Positions 35,223 to 44,671 of a stretch of 64,000 nucleotides of DNA are shown here, one piece after another (the stretch's first letter is position 1; each line of letters opens with the position of its first letter). This stretch comes from Lacisediminihabitans sp046156175 (GTDB lineage: Bacteria; Actinomycetota; Actinomycetes; Actinomycetales; Microbacteriaceae). The notes under the pieces were generated by a model that was not told where the DNA came from, did not search any database, and saw only the letters and a list, made by a program, of their open reading frames with translations. Location: positions 940,211 through 1,004,210 of the forward strand of contig NZ_JAYLVL010000001.1 in assembly GCF_046156175.1 (NCBI RefSeq), in the 5' to 3' direction. A program made the position numbers and the translations under genes.

Positions 35223-36716
35223 TCAGTCCGCCACCGTCACCGGTGCGGACCTGACGCGGTACCCGCGGGGATCGAACGACCCGACTTCATCGCGAAAGGC
35301 GAACGCGAAGTCCGGCCAGAGCAGCGTGAGGCGATCGCTGCGGTCATCCACGTACCAGCTGCTGCACCCGCCGGTGAGCCAGACCGTGCTGGCGCTTCGC
35401 CGGTCGAGGTCCCGCACCCACGCGTCTTCCGCCTCCCTCGAGACCTCCAGAACTTCGCCGTTGACGATCTCGAGATGGTCGAGCGCCCCGAGGATGAAGG
35501 AGATCTGGGTCTCGATCATATGGACCGCCGAATTGTGGCCGAGGCTCGCATTCGGACCATCGATCACGAAGAAGTTGGGGAACCCCGCCACCGTGGTCGA
35601 GGCGTGCGCCACCATCCCCCGGCTCCACCGCTCGGACAGCGCGACGCCGTCTCGCCCGATCACCCGGGTCGCGAAAGGCGGTCGGGTGCTGTGGAATCCG
35701 GTGGCGAGCACCAGTACGTCGAGTTCGTAGGCCGCACCGCTCGCCCCGGTGGCGGTGTTGCCGTCGAGCGACTCGAGTGCCGATGGCTCCAGTTGCACTG
35801 CTCCGGACGCGATCGCCGGGTAGAACTCGTCGGAGAGGGCAACCCGCTTGCACCCGATCTCATAGGCGGGAGTAAGGCGGGCGCGCAGCACGGGGTCGCT
35901 CACCTGCGCGGCGAGGTGGCCGAGCGCGACATCCCGAAACGGTTCCACGGCATCCGGCAGGCCGATGCGCTGGGCGAAGCCGGCCTCGGCATCCCAGAAG
36001 AGCTGCGATCGCAGTCGTTCGATTGCTCCGGGCACCCGCTCGAGCAGACGTTTGTCGGAATCGGAGTACGCGCGGTCTGCGCGCGGCACGATGTAGGCCG
36101 GGGTGCGCTGGAACAACACGACAGAGTCGGCGACCCTGGCGACGTTCGGCGCGATCTGGATGGCGGATGCCCCGGTGCCGACCACTCCGACACGCTTTCC
36201 GGCGAGGTCGACGCCGTGATCCCAGGACGAGGAGTGGAACACCGGCCCGTCGAAATCGGCCAGCCCCGGTATCACGGGGATCCGCGGCTCGGAGAGGCGG
36301 CCGGCCGCGACGACGAGTATCCGGCAGACGTACGAGCCGCCAGTCGTCTCGAGGTGCCAGCGCGCGGAATCCGCCTGCCAGCGCATCTGAATCACCTCGG
36401 TGCTGAACCGGAGGTGCGGCAGAAGGCCCTCTTGGCGCGCGCAATCCTGCAGGTACCGCTGGATCTCCGAGCCGTTGGCGTAGAACTGCCCCCAGTCGAT
36501 CTTCGGGCGGAACGAGAACGAGTAGAGGTGGGAGGGGATGTCGCAGGCGACACCGGGGTAGGTGTTGTCGCGCCAGGTGCCCCCGACATCATCCGCGCGC
36601 TCGAGGATGAGAAACGACCGCTCCGTGTCGCGCGCGAGCCGGATGCCCATGCCGAGGCCACCGAAGCCCGATCCGACGATGATGGTGTCGACCTCGATCG
36701 GCTCGATCCCGTTCAC
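35223..36716 (-). CDS. Baeyer-Villiger-type flavin monooxygenase
   Basis: 497 residues from the GTG at 36714-36716, which overlaps the hydrolase stop (GTGA). Two Rossmann motifs bind FAD (VGSGFGGLGMGIRLA) and NADPH (VGVVGTGASAIQIAP). The Baeyer-Villiger fingerprint FxGxxxHxxxW is complete in FDGPVFHSSSW. It inserts oxygen next to a ketone to make an ester or lactone. The adjacent alpha/beta hydrolase could cleave that ester, and the fbiC-type gene lies at the head of the same overlapping operon. Ketone substrate unknown. Confidence 0.9.
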   Translation of the reverse strand: MNGIEPIEVDTIIVGSGFGGLGMGIRLARDTERSFLILERADDVGGTWRDNTYPGVACDIPSHLYSFSFRPKIDWGQFYANGSEIQRYLQDCARQEGLLPHLRFSTEVIQMRWQADSARWHLETTGGSYVCRILVVAAGRLSEPRIPVIPGLADFDGPVFHSSSWDHGVDLAGKRVGVVGTGASAIQIAPNVARVADSVVLFQRTPAYIVPRADRAYSDSDKRLLERVPGAIERLRSQLFWDAEAGFAQRIGLPDAVEPFRDVALGHLAAQVSDPVLRARLTPAYEIGCKRVALSDEFYPAIASGAVQLEPSALESLDGNTATGASGAAYELDVLVLATGFHSTRPPFATRVIGRDGVALSERWSRGMVAHASTTVAGFPNFFVIDGPNASLGHNSAVHMIETQISFILGALDHLEIVNGEVLEVSREAEDAWVRDLDRRSASTVWLTGGCSSWYVDDRSDRLTLLWPDFAFAFRDEVGSFDPRGYRVRSAPVTVAD

Positions 36717-37579
36717 GGGTGGGCCTCTTCCCGCACGGAGCCGGCGCGGAGCCGGGCGGGGTGAGAGACGAACTCGCGCATCATCGCGAGCACTTCCGCC
36801 GGGCGCTCCGCAAGCACCGCATGCCCGCTGTCGATCTCCGCGTAGCGGGAATTCGGCAGCGAGGCGAATACCTCGCGCGCCCGGTCGACGCCGGCGATGT
36901 CGTCCTGGGTGCAGCCGATCACGAGCGTGGGAGCGGTGACGCGCGGGAGCGCCTCCGTGAGGTCGGAGTTCGCGAACAGCGACATCTGGGCGGTGGTGGC
37001 CCCGCCCTTCGAAAATGGCTCGGGGCTGTGCCTCTCCAGGAACATCGGACTGTAGGCGGAGAAGATGTCGAGGGTCCGCAGCGAATCGTCGCCGGCGACG
37101 TCGAGATGCCCCCGCAGCGCCGCGAGCATCCGGTGCCGACCGGACGCCCGCACGACCGGAGTCACCAGTACAAGGGAGGCGACCACCGGGTTGTCGGCCG
37201 CGAAGGCTGCCGCAACCGTCGCACCCACCGAGAAGCCGACGAGTGACACCCGGCGGCCGGGCAGCACCGTGTTGAGCGCCCCTGCCAGCTGGTCGACCAG
37301 GCCGTCAAGGCGGGCGGATCCGCTGCCGTAGCCCAGATCCACCGCCAGCACCGGGCGAGTCCGGGCGAGGAGGGGGAGCAGAAACGAGAAGTCGCTCGCA
37401 GCAGTGCCGCCGATGCCGGCCAGGAGGACCACCGGGTCGACGGGCTGCCCACCGACGCCGTGCTCGTCGATGCCGTGCTCGTCGAAATCGTGCTCGTCGA
37501 AGCCGTCAAACCCCGAGAGGGTGCAGGAGACGTCCACGCCTCCGACGTTCACCGTGCGAATCATCGCTGCGGTGCTCAT
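36713..37579 (-). CDS. Alpha/beta-hydrolase between the fbiC-type and monooxygenase genes
   Basis: 288 residues from the ATG at 37577-37579, overlapping the fbiC-type stop (ATGA); its own stop overlaps the monooxygenase start. The nucleophile elbow is GFSVG in SLVGFSVGATVAAAFA, and the conserved end of the fold is YAEIDSGHAVLAERPAEV with the catalytic His. Residues about 25-42 contain three DEH/DEHG units encoded by 15-bp tandem repeats, an unusual acidic/His loop inserted after the first strand. It may hydrolyse the ester or lactone formed by the monooxygenase. Confidence 0.82.
   Translation of the reverse strand: MSTAAMIRTVNVGGVDVSCTLSGFDGFDEHDFDEHGIDEHGVGGQPVDPVVLLAGIGGTAASDFSFLLPLLARTRPVLAVDLGYGSGSARLDGLVDQLAGALNTVLPGRRVSLVGFSVGATVAAAFAADNPVVASLVLVTPVVRASGRHRMLAALRGHLDVAGDDSLRTLDIFSAYSPMFLERHSPEPFSKGGATTAQMSLFANSDLTEALPRVTAPTLVIGCTQDDIAGVDRAREVFASLPNSRYAEIDSGHAVLAERPAEVLAMMREFVSHPARLRAGSVREEAHP
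37454..37507 (-). repeat. In-frame 15-bp tandem repeat within the hydrolase gene
   Basis: Units GACGCCGTGCTCGTC (37454), GATGCCGTGCTCGTC (37469) and GAAATCGTGCTCGTC (37484), with a partial fourth, encode repeated DEH residues. The reading frame is preserved. Confidence 0.8.
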
Positions 37580-39987
37580 GGCACCGCGCTCGGCAGCGGG
37601 GCCTCCGAGCGGGGCTCGATGGTCAGCATCCGTGCGCCACGGCGCGTCTGCCGGGCTGGGATGTGCCGCACCGTCGCATAGCCGGTCGTGCGCTGGCGCA
37701 GCGGGCGACCGAGTTCTGCCGCGATCGTCTGCACCTCGGCGAGAGACAGCTCACGATGGGCCTCCGCGCCGGCAGTACGCGCGAGAGTGCCACCGAGAAG
37801 CAGGCCGCCGAGGTCATCCGCTCCCCCACGGAGCACCGCCTCTGCACCAGCCAGGCCGAGCTTGGTCCACGCCGCCTGGATGTGGTCGATGCGACCGGTC
37901 AGCATCAGACGGGCGACCGCGTGCAGTGCACGGCTCTGACGCAGACTCGGCCCAGGGCCGGCCACGGCCGCGACCGTCGGCGATGCCTCGAGCGGCAGGT
38001 ACGGCATCGGGATGAACTCGGTGAACCCGCCGGTCTCATCCTGCAACCGGGCGAGCAGGCGCAGGTGGGCCACCTGGTCTGCCGGCGACTCGATGTGGCC
38101 GTAGACCATGGTCGCGGTCGTGCCGAGACCGAGCGAGTGGGCGGTGCTGATGACCTCGATCCAGGACTGCACCGGCGGATCGGTCCGGTCGCTCAGCACG
38201 GCACGGATGCGGTCATCGAGGATGCGTGCTCCGGTGCCGGGGATGCTGTTCGCACCGGCAGCCCGCATCCCCGTGATGAACTCACCGACGCTCTTCCCCA
38301 AGCGGGCGGCCGCATTCACGATCTCGACCGGTCTCAGGGAGTGGATGTGCAGGTCGGGCTGGGCCGCACGGATGGCGCCGATGATCTCGAAATACGCCCC
38401 GTCGAGCCCGTCGGGCACGGCTCCCTGGAGGCAGACCTCCGTCGCGCCGAGGACCCGCGCCTCGTCGGCGAGCGCGCGGATCAGGGCGAGATCGAGCGAA
38501 CTGCCCGTCGACCGCTCGGGGTCGTAGAGCGCGAGGTCGAGATTGCGATTGATCACGAAAGACAGCTCGTCACCGACCGTGGACCGGCGCAGCTCATCCG
38601 CGATGCTGGCGAGACGCTCGAGGTCGGCACCGTCGGCACCGAGAAGAGCCACATAGTCGGCGTCGGCGAGCGCGGCCGGGGTGAGCTCTGCGGCATCCAG
38701 AAGCTCGGACAGAACACCACCTTCCCCCTCGGGTTCGGCGACCCAGGGCCGCCCCACCACCGGGGCATCCTCCCGAGCGAGCCCACTGGCCGGCTCGGTG
38801 AGGGCTCGCACCGGGGTGCGCAGTCGCGAATCGAGCCAGGTCTGCTCGTCGCGGATGTAGTCCGGATGCGCCGTCAGACGCTCGCGGAGGTCGAACCCGC
38901 CGTCCCGCGTGAGCCGAGCGAGAGTCTCGAGCTCCGGCCAGGGGCGCTCGGGGTTCACGTGGTCCGGGGTCAGCGGACTCACACCGCCCCAGTCGTCGAT
39001 CCCGGCGCGCAGCAGCAGGCCGAGCTCCTGGGCATCGGTGAGGTTCGGGGGCGCCTGGATGGTGGCATCCGGTCCCATCACGATGCGTGCAACAGCGACG
39101 GCCGCGACATACTCCTGGAGAGCCAGATCCTCCTCGTTCTGCATGGCCGTGCGCGGCTTCGCCCGGAAGTTCTGAACGATCGTCTCCTGGATGTGCCCGT
39201 GACGTTCATGGGACCGGCGGATCTCGAAGAGGGCCTCTGCGCGCTCCGCATCGTTCTCACCGATACCGAGCAGAACCCCCGTGGTGAAGGGGATCCGCGA
39301 ACGGCCGGCATCCTCGAGCACCCGGAGTCGGATGGCCGGGTCTTTGTCGGGCGAGCCGTAATGCACCCCGCCCTTCTCCGACCACAGGCGGGTCGCGGTG
39401 GTCTCGAGCATCATGCCCATTGACGGTGCGACCGGGCGAAGCCGCTGCAACTCCGACCAGGACATGACTCCTGGGTTGAGGTGGGGAAGCAGGCCGGTCT
39501 CCTCGAGCACGAGAATCGCCATCGCACGGATGTAGTCGAGCGTCGACTCGTAGCCGTGGTCGTCGAGCCACTGGCGTGCGCTCGGCCAGCGGTTCTCCGG
39601 GCGGTCACCGAGGGTGAAGAGCGCTTCCTTGCAGCCCATGGCGGCCCCTTGCCTCGCCACCTCGAGGATCTCGTCCGGCGACATGAACACGGGGATGTTG
39701 CGCTTGGCGAGACCACCGGGGGTGTCGACGAAGATGCAGTAGTGGCAGCGGTCCTGGCACAGCTGCGTCACCGGGATGAACACCTTTTTGGAATAGGTGA
39801 TGATCCCCTCGCGGCCTGATCGCGCGAGGCCCTCGTCGCGCAGCCGTGAGGCGACCACAAGGAGCCGCTGCAGGTCATCACCGCGCGCGCCGAAGAGCAG
39901 TTCGGCGTCGCGCTGGTCGGTGACCTCGGAGTTCTCCAGGCGGAGGAGAGCTGCGGCGAGCTCGGAGGAAAGGGCGGGTTGTGGCAT
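37576..39987 (-). CDS. fbiC: FbiC-like CofG-CofH fusion; CofH half lacks the Fe-S cysteines
   Basis: 803 residues from the ATG at 39985-39987. FbiC makes FO, the deazaflavin core of F420, from a tyrosine adduct using two radical-SAM halves. The CofG half is complete: C77-X3-C81-X2-C84 in LCQDRCHYCIF, then GCKEALFTLGDRPE and HLNPGVMSW. The CofH half is recognisable (GATEVCLQG, IPGTGARILDD, YGHIESP, GGFTEFIPMPYLP, GRIDHIQAAWTKLG, RQRTTGYA), but where CofH normally has its CX3CX2C cluster just after the NRN motif (N480-R-N482) this protein reads LDLALYDPERSTGSS, with no cysteine and about 12 residues fewer. The CofH reaction is therefore unlikely. It heads an ATGA-coupled operon with a hydrolase and a monooxygenase. 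Confidence 0.85.
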   Translation of the reverse strand: MPQPALSSELAAALLRLENSEVTDQRDAELLFGARGDDLQRLLVVASRLRDEGLARSGREGIITYSKKVFIPVTQLCQDRCHYCIFVDTPGGLAKRNIPVFMSPDEILEVARQGAAMGCKEALFTLGDRPENRWPSARQWLDDHGYESTLDYIRAMAILVLEETGLLPHLNPGVMSWSELQRLRPVAPSMGMMLETTATRLWSEKGGVHYGSPDKDPAIRLRVLEDAGRSRIPFTTGVLLGIGENDAERAEALFEIRRSHERHGHIQETIVQNFRAKPRTAMQNEEDLALQEYVAAVAVARIVMGPDATIQAPPNLTDAQELGLLLRAGIDDWGGVSPLTPDHVNPERPWPELETLARLTRDGGFDLRERLTAHPDYIRDEQTWLDSRLRTPVRALTEPASGLAREDAPVVGRPWVAEPEGEGGVLSELLDAAELTPAALADADYVALLGADGADLERLASIADELRRSTVGDELSFVINRNLDLALYDPERSTGSSLDLALIRALADEARVLGATEVCLQGAVPDGLDGAYFEIIGAIRAAQPDLHIHSLRPVEIVNAAARLGKSVGEFITGMRAAGANSIPGTGARILDDRIRAVLSDRTDPPVQSWIEVISTAHSLGLGTTATMVYGHIESPADQVAHLRLLARLQDETGGFTEFIPMPYLPLEASPTVAAVAGPGPSLRQSRALHAVARLMLTGRIDHIQAAWTKLGLAGAEAVLRGGADDLGGLLLGGTLARTAGAEAHRELSLAEVQTIAAELGRPLRQRTTGYATVRHIPARQTRRGARMLTIEPRSEAPLPSAVP

Positions 39988-40176
39988 GGGAGACCTTCAG
40001 GAGAGTGAGGTGTACCAGCGCTCAAAAGAACGCACACAGCCCAAATCCAGGCTCGATGACGACTCGCTGCCAGCCTACGCGCCCGGGATGCTCATCGTTT
40101 CAATCGACTTCTCCGCGAGTGCCAGAATTGATCCCGTGCGACGTTCGGTCGATGACCACTATGTGAAGGAAAGACA

Positions 40177-43100
40177 ATGACGCTCTCCCCCGCCTATCTC
40201 ACGGATCGTTCGCCCGGATTCGGTGGACGAACGCCGCGGTCATGGCTGCATTCGGATGCCCCGCGGCTCGACCTGACCGGCGACTGGGCGTTCCGCCTGC
40301 TGCCGACGGCGCATCCGGCCGGCGAAGACGCCGATGCCTTCGCGCGGCCGGGGACCGACGTGGCCTCGTGGGATCGCATCCCGGTCCCGGCCTCGTGGGT
40401 GCTGGTGGACGACGGTCGCTACGGGAGCCCGATCTACACGAACGTGCAGTTCCCCTTCCCCGTCGATCCGCCGTATGTGCCCGACGCGAACCCCACGGGC
40501 GACTACCGGCGCAGCGTCGAGCTCGCGTCGGACTTCGCGAGCGATGGGCGCCTCATCCTGCGATTCGACGGGGTGGAATCCGCCTTCCGCGTGTGGTGGA
40601 ACGGCCACGAGGTCGGGGTCGGCAAGGGCAGCCGTCTCGCCCATGAGTTCGACGTCACAGAATTCGCGACCCCCGGCGAGAACATCCTCGCCGTGCGGGT
40701 GCACCAGTGGTCGGATGCCAGCTACGTGGAAGACCAGGACCAGTGGTGGCTACCGGGCATCTTCCGCGACGTCTCGCTGAGCGCCCTCCCGGTGGCCGGA
40801 ATCGACGACGTCTGGCTGCGCACGTCGTGGCGGGACGGCAGCGGATGGATCGACCCGGAGGTGCGAGCGCTCCCCGAGGCTTACCCCGTGCGACTGGAGG
40901 TGCCGGAGCTCGGCATCGACGTGCAGTGGGCGGATGAGGCCTCAGTGACGCCGATCGCTGTGGAGAGTGTCGAACCCTGGTCCGCCGAATCGCCCCGACT
41001 CTACGAGGCGAGCGTCTCGACGGCCGCAGAGAAGATCAGCCTCCGACTGGGCTTCCGCACCGTCGAGATCATCGGCGACCAGCTGCTCGCAAACGGACGT
41101 CGGCTCGTCTTCCACGGCATGAACCGTCACGAGGCTCACCCCGATCGCGGGCGCGTATTTAACGAGGAGCATGCCCGCGAAGACCTCGCGCGTATGAAGC
41201 GCTTCAACGTCAACGCGATCCGCACCAGCCACTACCCGCCGCATCCGCGCCTGCTCGACCTCGCCGACGAGCTCGGACTCTGGGTGGTGTTGGAGTGCGA
41301 CCTCGAGACACACGGCTTCGAGGGCGGTGGTGCAGGCAACAACTGGACCCACGGTGCTGACGCCGTCGCCGAGCGCACCAGCAGGCTCACCGCACGCGAC
41401 CAGGGGCACGCGAGCACCGGGGCCGGTGCCTGGGCGGCCAACCCCAGTGACGACCCGGCCTGGCGTCGCGCCTATCTCGACCGCATCGAGCGCACCGTCG
41501 AGCGCGACAAGAACCACGCGAGCGTCATCATGTGGTCGCTCGGAAACGAGTCGGGCACGGGAGCCAATCTCGCGGCGATGGCCGCCTGGGTTCACGACCG
41601 TGATGCCAGCCGCCCGGTGCACTACGAGGGCGACTACACGGGCGCGTACACCGATGTCTACTCGCGCATGTATTCCTCGGTGCCCGAGACAGAGTCCATC
41701 GGCCGCGACGACACCTCACTGCTGCTCGGATGCTCCACCGCGGAGTCCGCCCGCCAGCGCACCAAGCCCTTCCTGCTCTGCGAGTACGTGCACGCGATGG
41801 GCAACGGGCCGGGCGCGATCGACCAATACGAAGACCTCGTGGACCGCTACCCGCGGCTGCACGGCGGATTCGTGTGGGAATGGCGGGATCACGGCATCCG
41901 CACCCACACGCCGGAAGGCGTCGAGTTCTACGGGTACGGCGGCGACTTCGGCGAGGTCGTGCACGACGGCAACTTCGTGATGGACGGCATGATCCTCTCG
42001 GATGACACCCCGATGCCGAGCCTGTACGAGTACGCGGCCGTGGTTGCCCCCTTCCGCTTCACCGTCGCCGCGGACCTCGGCAGTGTCGACATCCGCAGCA
42101 TGCGGCACTCGCTCGGCTCCGATGATGTCGAATTCGTCTGGCGGCTCGAGCGGGACGGCGTCGAGTCCGCGTCCGGCACCCTCGACGTCCCGGCGATCAC
42201 GGCCGGCGAGACCGCGTCGGTGGACCTGCCCTCTCTCGACCCCGAAACGGATGGCGAGAGCTGGCTGACCTTCGAAGCCCGGCTGCGCGACACCACGACC
42301 TGGGCCGAAGCCGGCCACGTGCTCGCCCTCGGCCAGCACGACGTGACCGCACGGGCGCTGGCGCCCCAGCAGCGGGTTCCGCGCTGGAGCGTCGGCGGCA
42401 CCTCCTCCGGAGTCACCAGCCTCGGGCCCGCCTCCTTCGCGGATGGCCGGCTCACCGCCATCGGAGACCTGGCAGTCGACGGTCCGGAGCTCACCCTGTT
42501 CCGGGCTCCGACCGACAACGAGTTGCGTTCCGGTCCGGGAAGCTACGACCTCGCCGACCCCGCCGTTCACGACCGCGGCCTGCCCGCACCCGCTCTCGCC
42601 GAGATCTGGCACTCCGCCGGGCTCGACCGGCTCACCAGCCGGGTCGTCGAACGCGAGGAAGGCCTCTCCGGCATCCGCGAACTGCGGCGCTGGGCCCCGG
42701 CCGCCGGTCGCGAGAGCGTCTACACGGATGTGCGCTGGCAGGCCCAGGATGACTCGCTGCTGCTGACCGTGGAGATCGAGCCGTCGGCGGGCTGGGACAT
42801 CATCCTGCCGCGCATCGGCCTCCGGTTCGCGCTGCCGCTGGAGCTGGAGCAGGCGAGCTGGTTCGGCACCGGTCCGCTGGAGTCCTACCCCGACAGCGCG
42901 AATGCGGCACGGGTCGGCAGCTTCACGAGCACGATCGATGAGCTCAACGTGCGTTACGCCCGCCCCCAGGAGACCGGTCACCGGCCGGGTCTTCGTCAGC
43001 TGGAGTTGAGCGGAGCGGCGGGACAGCTGAGCGTCGAGGCGATCCCGGACCACCGCGGTCGTCGTCCCGGCTTCAGCGTCGCCCGGCACACCGCGGAGGA

Positions 43101-43272
43101 GGTCTCCGCGGCGGAGCATCCCTACGAGTTGCCGACGCCGACGCGCACGTATCTCTACATCGACGCGGCTCAGAACGGACTCGGCTCCCGCGCCTGCGGT
43201 GTGGATGTCTGGCCCACCCATGCGCTCCGGCCGGAGGCGAGAACCCTGCGGCTCCGTTTCGCGCGGAGCTGA
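40177..43272 (+). CDS. lacZ: GH2-family beta-galactosidase (LacZ type)
   Basis: 1,031 residues from ATG 40177 (RBS GGAAAG). The five-domain LacZ plan is present: jelly-roll N-terminus (NPTGDYRRSVELAS, DQDQWWLPGIFRDVSL), immunoglobulin-like domains, TIM barrel (GMNRHEAHPDRGRVF, RTSHYPPHPRLLDLADELGL) and the C-terminal Bgal_small_N sandwich. Catalytic acid/base is E458 in WSLGNESGTG, nucleophile E536 in LCEYVHAMGNGPG. There is no signal peptide, so it acts on imported lactose or other beta-galactosides. Monocistronic; a hairpin follows the stop. Confidence 0.95.
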   Translation: MTLSPAYLTDRSPGFGGRTPRSWLHSDAPRLDLTGDWAFRLLPTAHPAGEDADAFARPGTDVASWDRIPVPASWVLVDDGRYGSPIYTNVQFPFPVDPPYVPDANPTGDYRRSVELASDFASDGRLILRFDGVESAFRVWWNGHEVGVGKGSRLAHEFDVTEFATPGENILAVRVHQWSDASYVEDQDQWWLPGIFRDVSLSALPVAGIDDVWLRTSWRDGSGWIDPEVRALPEAYPVRLEVPELGIDVQWADEASVTPIAVESVEPWSAESPRLYEASVSTAAEKISLRLGFRTVEIIGDQLLANGRRLVFHGMNRHEAHPDRGRVFNEEHAREDLARMKRFNVNAIRTSHYPPHPRLLDLADELGLWVVLECDLETHGFEGGGAGNNWTHGADAVAERTSRLTARDQGHASTGAGAWAANPSDDPAWRRAYLDRIERTVERDKNHASVIMWSLGNESGTGANLAAMAAWVHDRDASRPVHYEGDYTGAYTDVYSRMYSSVPETESIGRDDTSLLLGCSTAESARQRTKPFLLCEYVHAMGNGPGAIDQYEDLVDRYPRLHGGFVWEWRDHGIRTHTPEGVEFYGYGGDFGEVVHDGNFVMDGMILSDDTPMPSLYEYAAVVAPFRFTVAADLGSVDIRSMRHSLGSDDVEFVWRLERDGVESASGTLDVPAITAGETASVDLPSLDPETDGESWLTFEARLRDTTTWAEAGHVLALGQHDVTARALAPQQRVPRWSVGGTSSGVTSLGPASFADGRLTAIGDLAVDGPELTLFRAPTDNELRSGPGSYDLADPAVHDRGLPAPALAEIWHSAGLDRLTSRVVEREEGLSGIRELRRWAPAAGRESVYTDVRWQAQDDSLLLTVEIEPSAGWDIILPRIGLRFALPLELEQASWFGTGPLESYPDSANAARVGSFTSTIDELNVRYARPQETGHRPGLRQLELSGAAGQLSVEAIPDHRGRRPGFSVARHTAEEVSAAEHPYELPTPTRTYLYIDAAQNGLGSRACGVDVWPTHALRPEARTLRLRFARS

Positions 43273-43279
43273 ACGCGTT

Positions 43280-43327
43280 CCCGGGCGGTTGGCAGGCACC
43301 ACATCCGATCGCCCGGGACGCGCGGTT
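43280..43327 (+). terminator. Hairpin after lacZ
   Basis: CCCGGGCG (43280-43287) pairs perfectly with CGCCCGGG (43320-43327), 7 nt after the stop. No T-run. Confidence 0.5.
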
Positions 43328-43363
43328 AGCATTGACGGGTAGAGAAATCTGAGGCCGTCCACC

Positions 43364-44671
43364 ATGCCCACCGTCACCGTGCCCGTATCACCGCACATCC
43401 TCGCCCCCGCTGAGATCAGCGCCATCCGGGCCGACTTCCCGCTCCTCGAACGCGAGGTCAACGGGCGTCGGCTCGTCTACCTCGACTCCGGCGCGACGTC
43501 GCAGAATCCGCGTGCCGTCATCGCGGCGGAGCGCGAGTATTACGAGAATGAGAACTCGGCTGTGCACCGAGGCGCGCACACTCTCGCCGCGCTGGCGACG
43601 GAGCGATTCGAGGATGCCCGCACCACCGTCGCGCGCTTCGTCGGCGCGGCCGAGGACGAGATCGTCTGGACCTCCAATGCCACCGAAGCGCTGAATCTCG
43701 TCGCGTACGCAATCGGCAACGCCAGCGCCGGCCGCGGTGGGGTGGAAGCCGAGCGCTTCCGCCTGACGCCCGGTGACGAGATCCTCGTGACCGAGATGGA
43801 ACACCACGCCAACCTCATCCCGTGGCAGGAACTCGCGGCACGCACGGGCGCCGTGCTGCGCTTCATCCCCGTGGCCGATGACGGCACACTGCGGATGGAT
43901 GAGGCGGCTCAGCTCGTCAACTCGCGCACCCGTGTCCTCGCCTTCACCCACGTCTCCAACGTGCTCGGCGTCATCAATCCGGTGACGGAGCTCGTCGCTC
44001 TCGCCCGGTCGGTGGGAGCGTTGACCGTGCTCGACGCCTGCCAGTCCGCGCCGCACCTGGCCCTCGACCTGACCGCGCTCGGCGTCGATTTCGCGGCGTT
44101 CTCGGGCCACAAGATGCTCGGGCCCACCGGTATCGGTGTGCTGTTCGGCCGCAGCGAGCTGCTCAACGCGCTTCCGCCCTTCCTCACCGGAGGGTCGATG
44201 ATCACCACCGTCACGATGGAGAGCGCCCAGTACCTGCCCTCGCCGCACCGGTTCGAGGCGGGCACCCAGCGGGTCTCGCAAGCCATCGCTCTGGCGAGCG
44301 CCGTCGACTACCTCGAGCGGGTCGGGATCGACCGGATAGCCGCGCACGAAACCGCGCTCGGGCAGCGCCTGGTCACCGGGCTCGCCGCGATCCCGGGCGT
44401 GACTGTGCTCGGCCCCGGCGTGGGGCGGGAGCGGGTGGGACTCGCCAGTTTCGATGTCACCGGCGTGCATTCCCACGACATCGGCCAATTCCTGGATGAC
44501 CGCGGCATCGCGGTTCGCGTGGGTCATCACTGCGCCCAACCGCTTCACCGTCGGCTGGGGACGACGTCCTCCACCCGCGCGAGCGCCTACCTCTACACGA
44601 CCGAGGACGAGGTCGACGAGTTTCTCGACGCGCTCTCGGCCGCCATCACCTTCTTCGGAGTCTCCGCATGA
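43364..44671 (+). CDS. sufS: SufS-type cysteine desulfurase
   Basis: 435 residues from ATG 43364. A PLP enzyme that takes sulfur from cysteine for Fe-S clusters. The PLP lysine is K250 in FSGHKMLGPTG and the persulfide cysteine C390 in RVGHHCAQPLHRR, with the group II RxGHHCA context. The N-terminal LDSGATSQNPRAVI and VHRGAHTLA match SufS. It overlaps sufU by 4 nt (ATGA); SufU accepts the persulfide. No other suf genes are adjacent. Confidence 0.94.
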   Translation: MPTVTVPVSPHILAPAEISAIRADFPLLEREVNGRRLVYLDSGATSQNPRAVIAAEREYYENENSAVHRGAHTLAALATERFEDARTTVARFVGAAEDEIVWTSNATEALNLVAYAIGNASAGRGGVEAERFRLTPGDEILVTEMEHHANLIPWQELAARTGAVLRFIPVADDGTLRMDEAAQLVNSRTRVLAFTHVSNVLGVINPVTELVALARSVGALTVLDACQSAPHLALDLTALGVDFAAFSGHKMLGPTGIGVLFGRSELLNALPPFLTGGSMITTVTMESAQYLPSPHRFEAGTQRVSQAIALASAVDYLERVGIDRIAAHETALGQRLVTGLAAIPGVTVLGPGVGRERVGLASFDVTGVHSHDIGQFLDDRGIAVRVGHHCAQPLHRRLGTTSSTRASAYLYTTEDEVDEFLDALSAAITFFGVSA

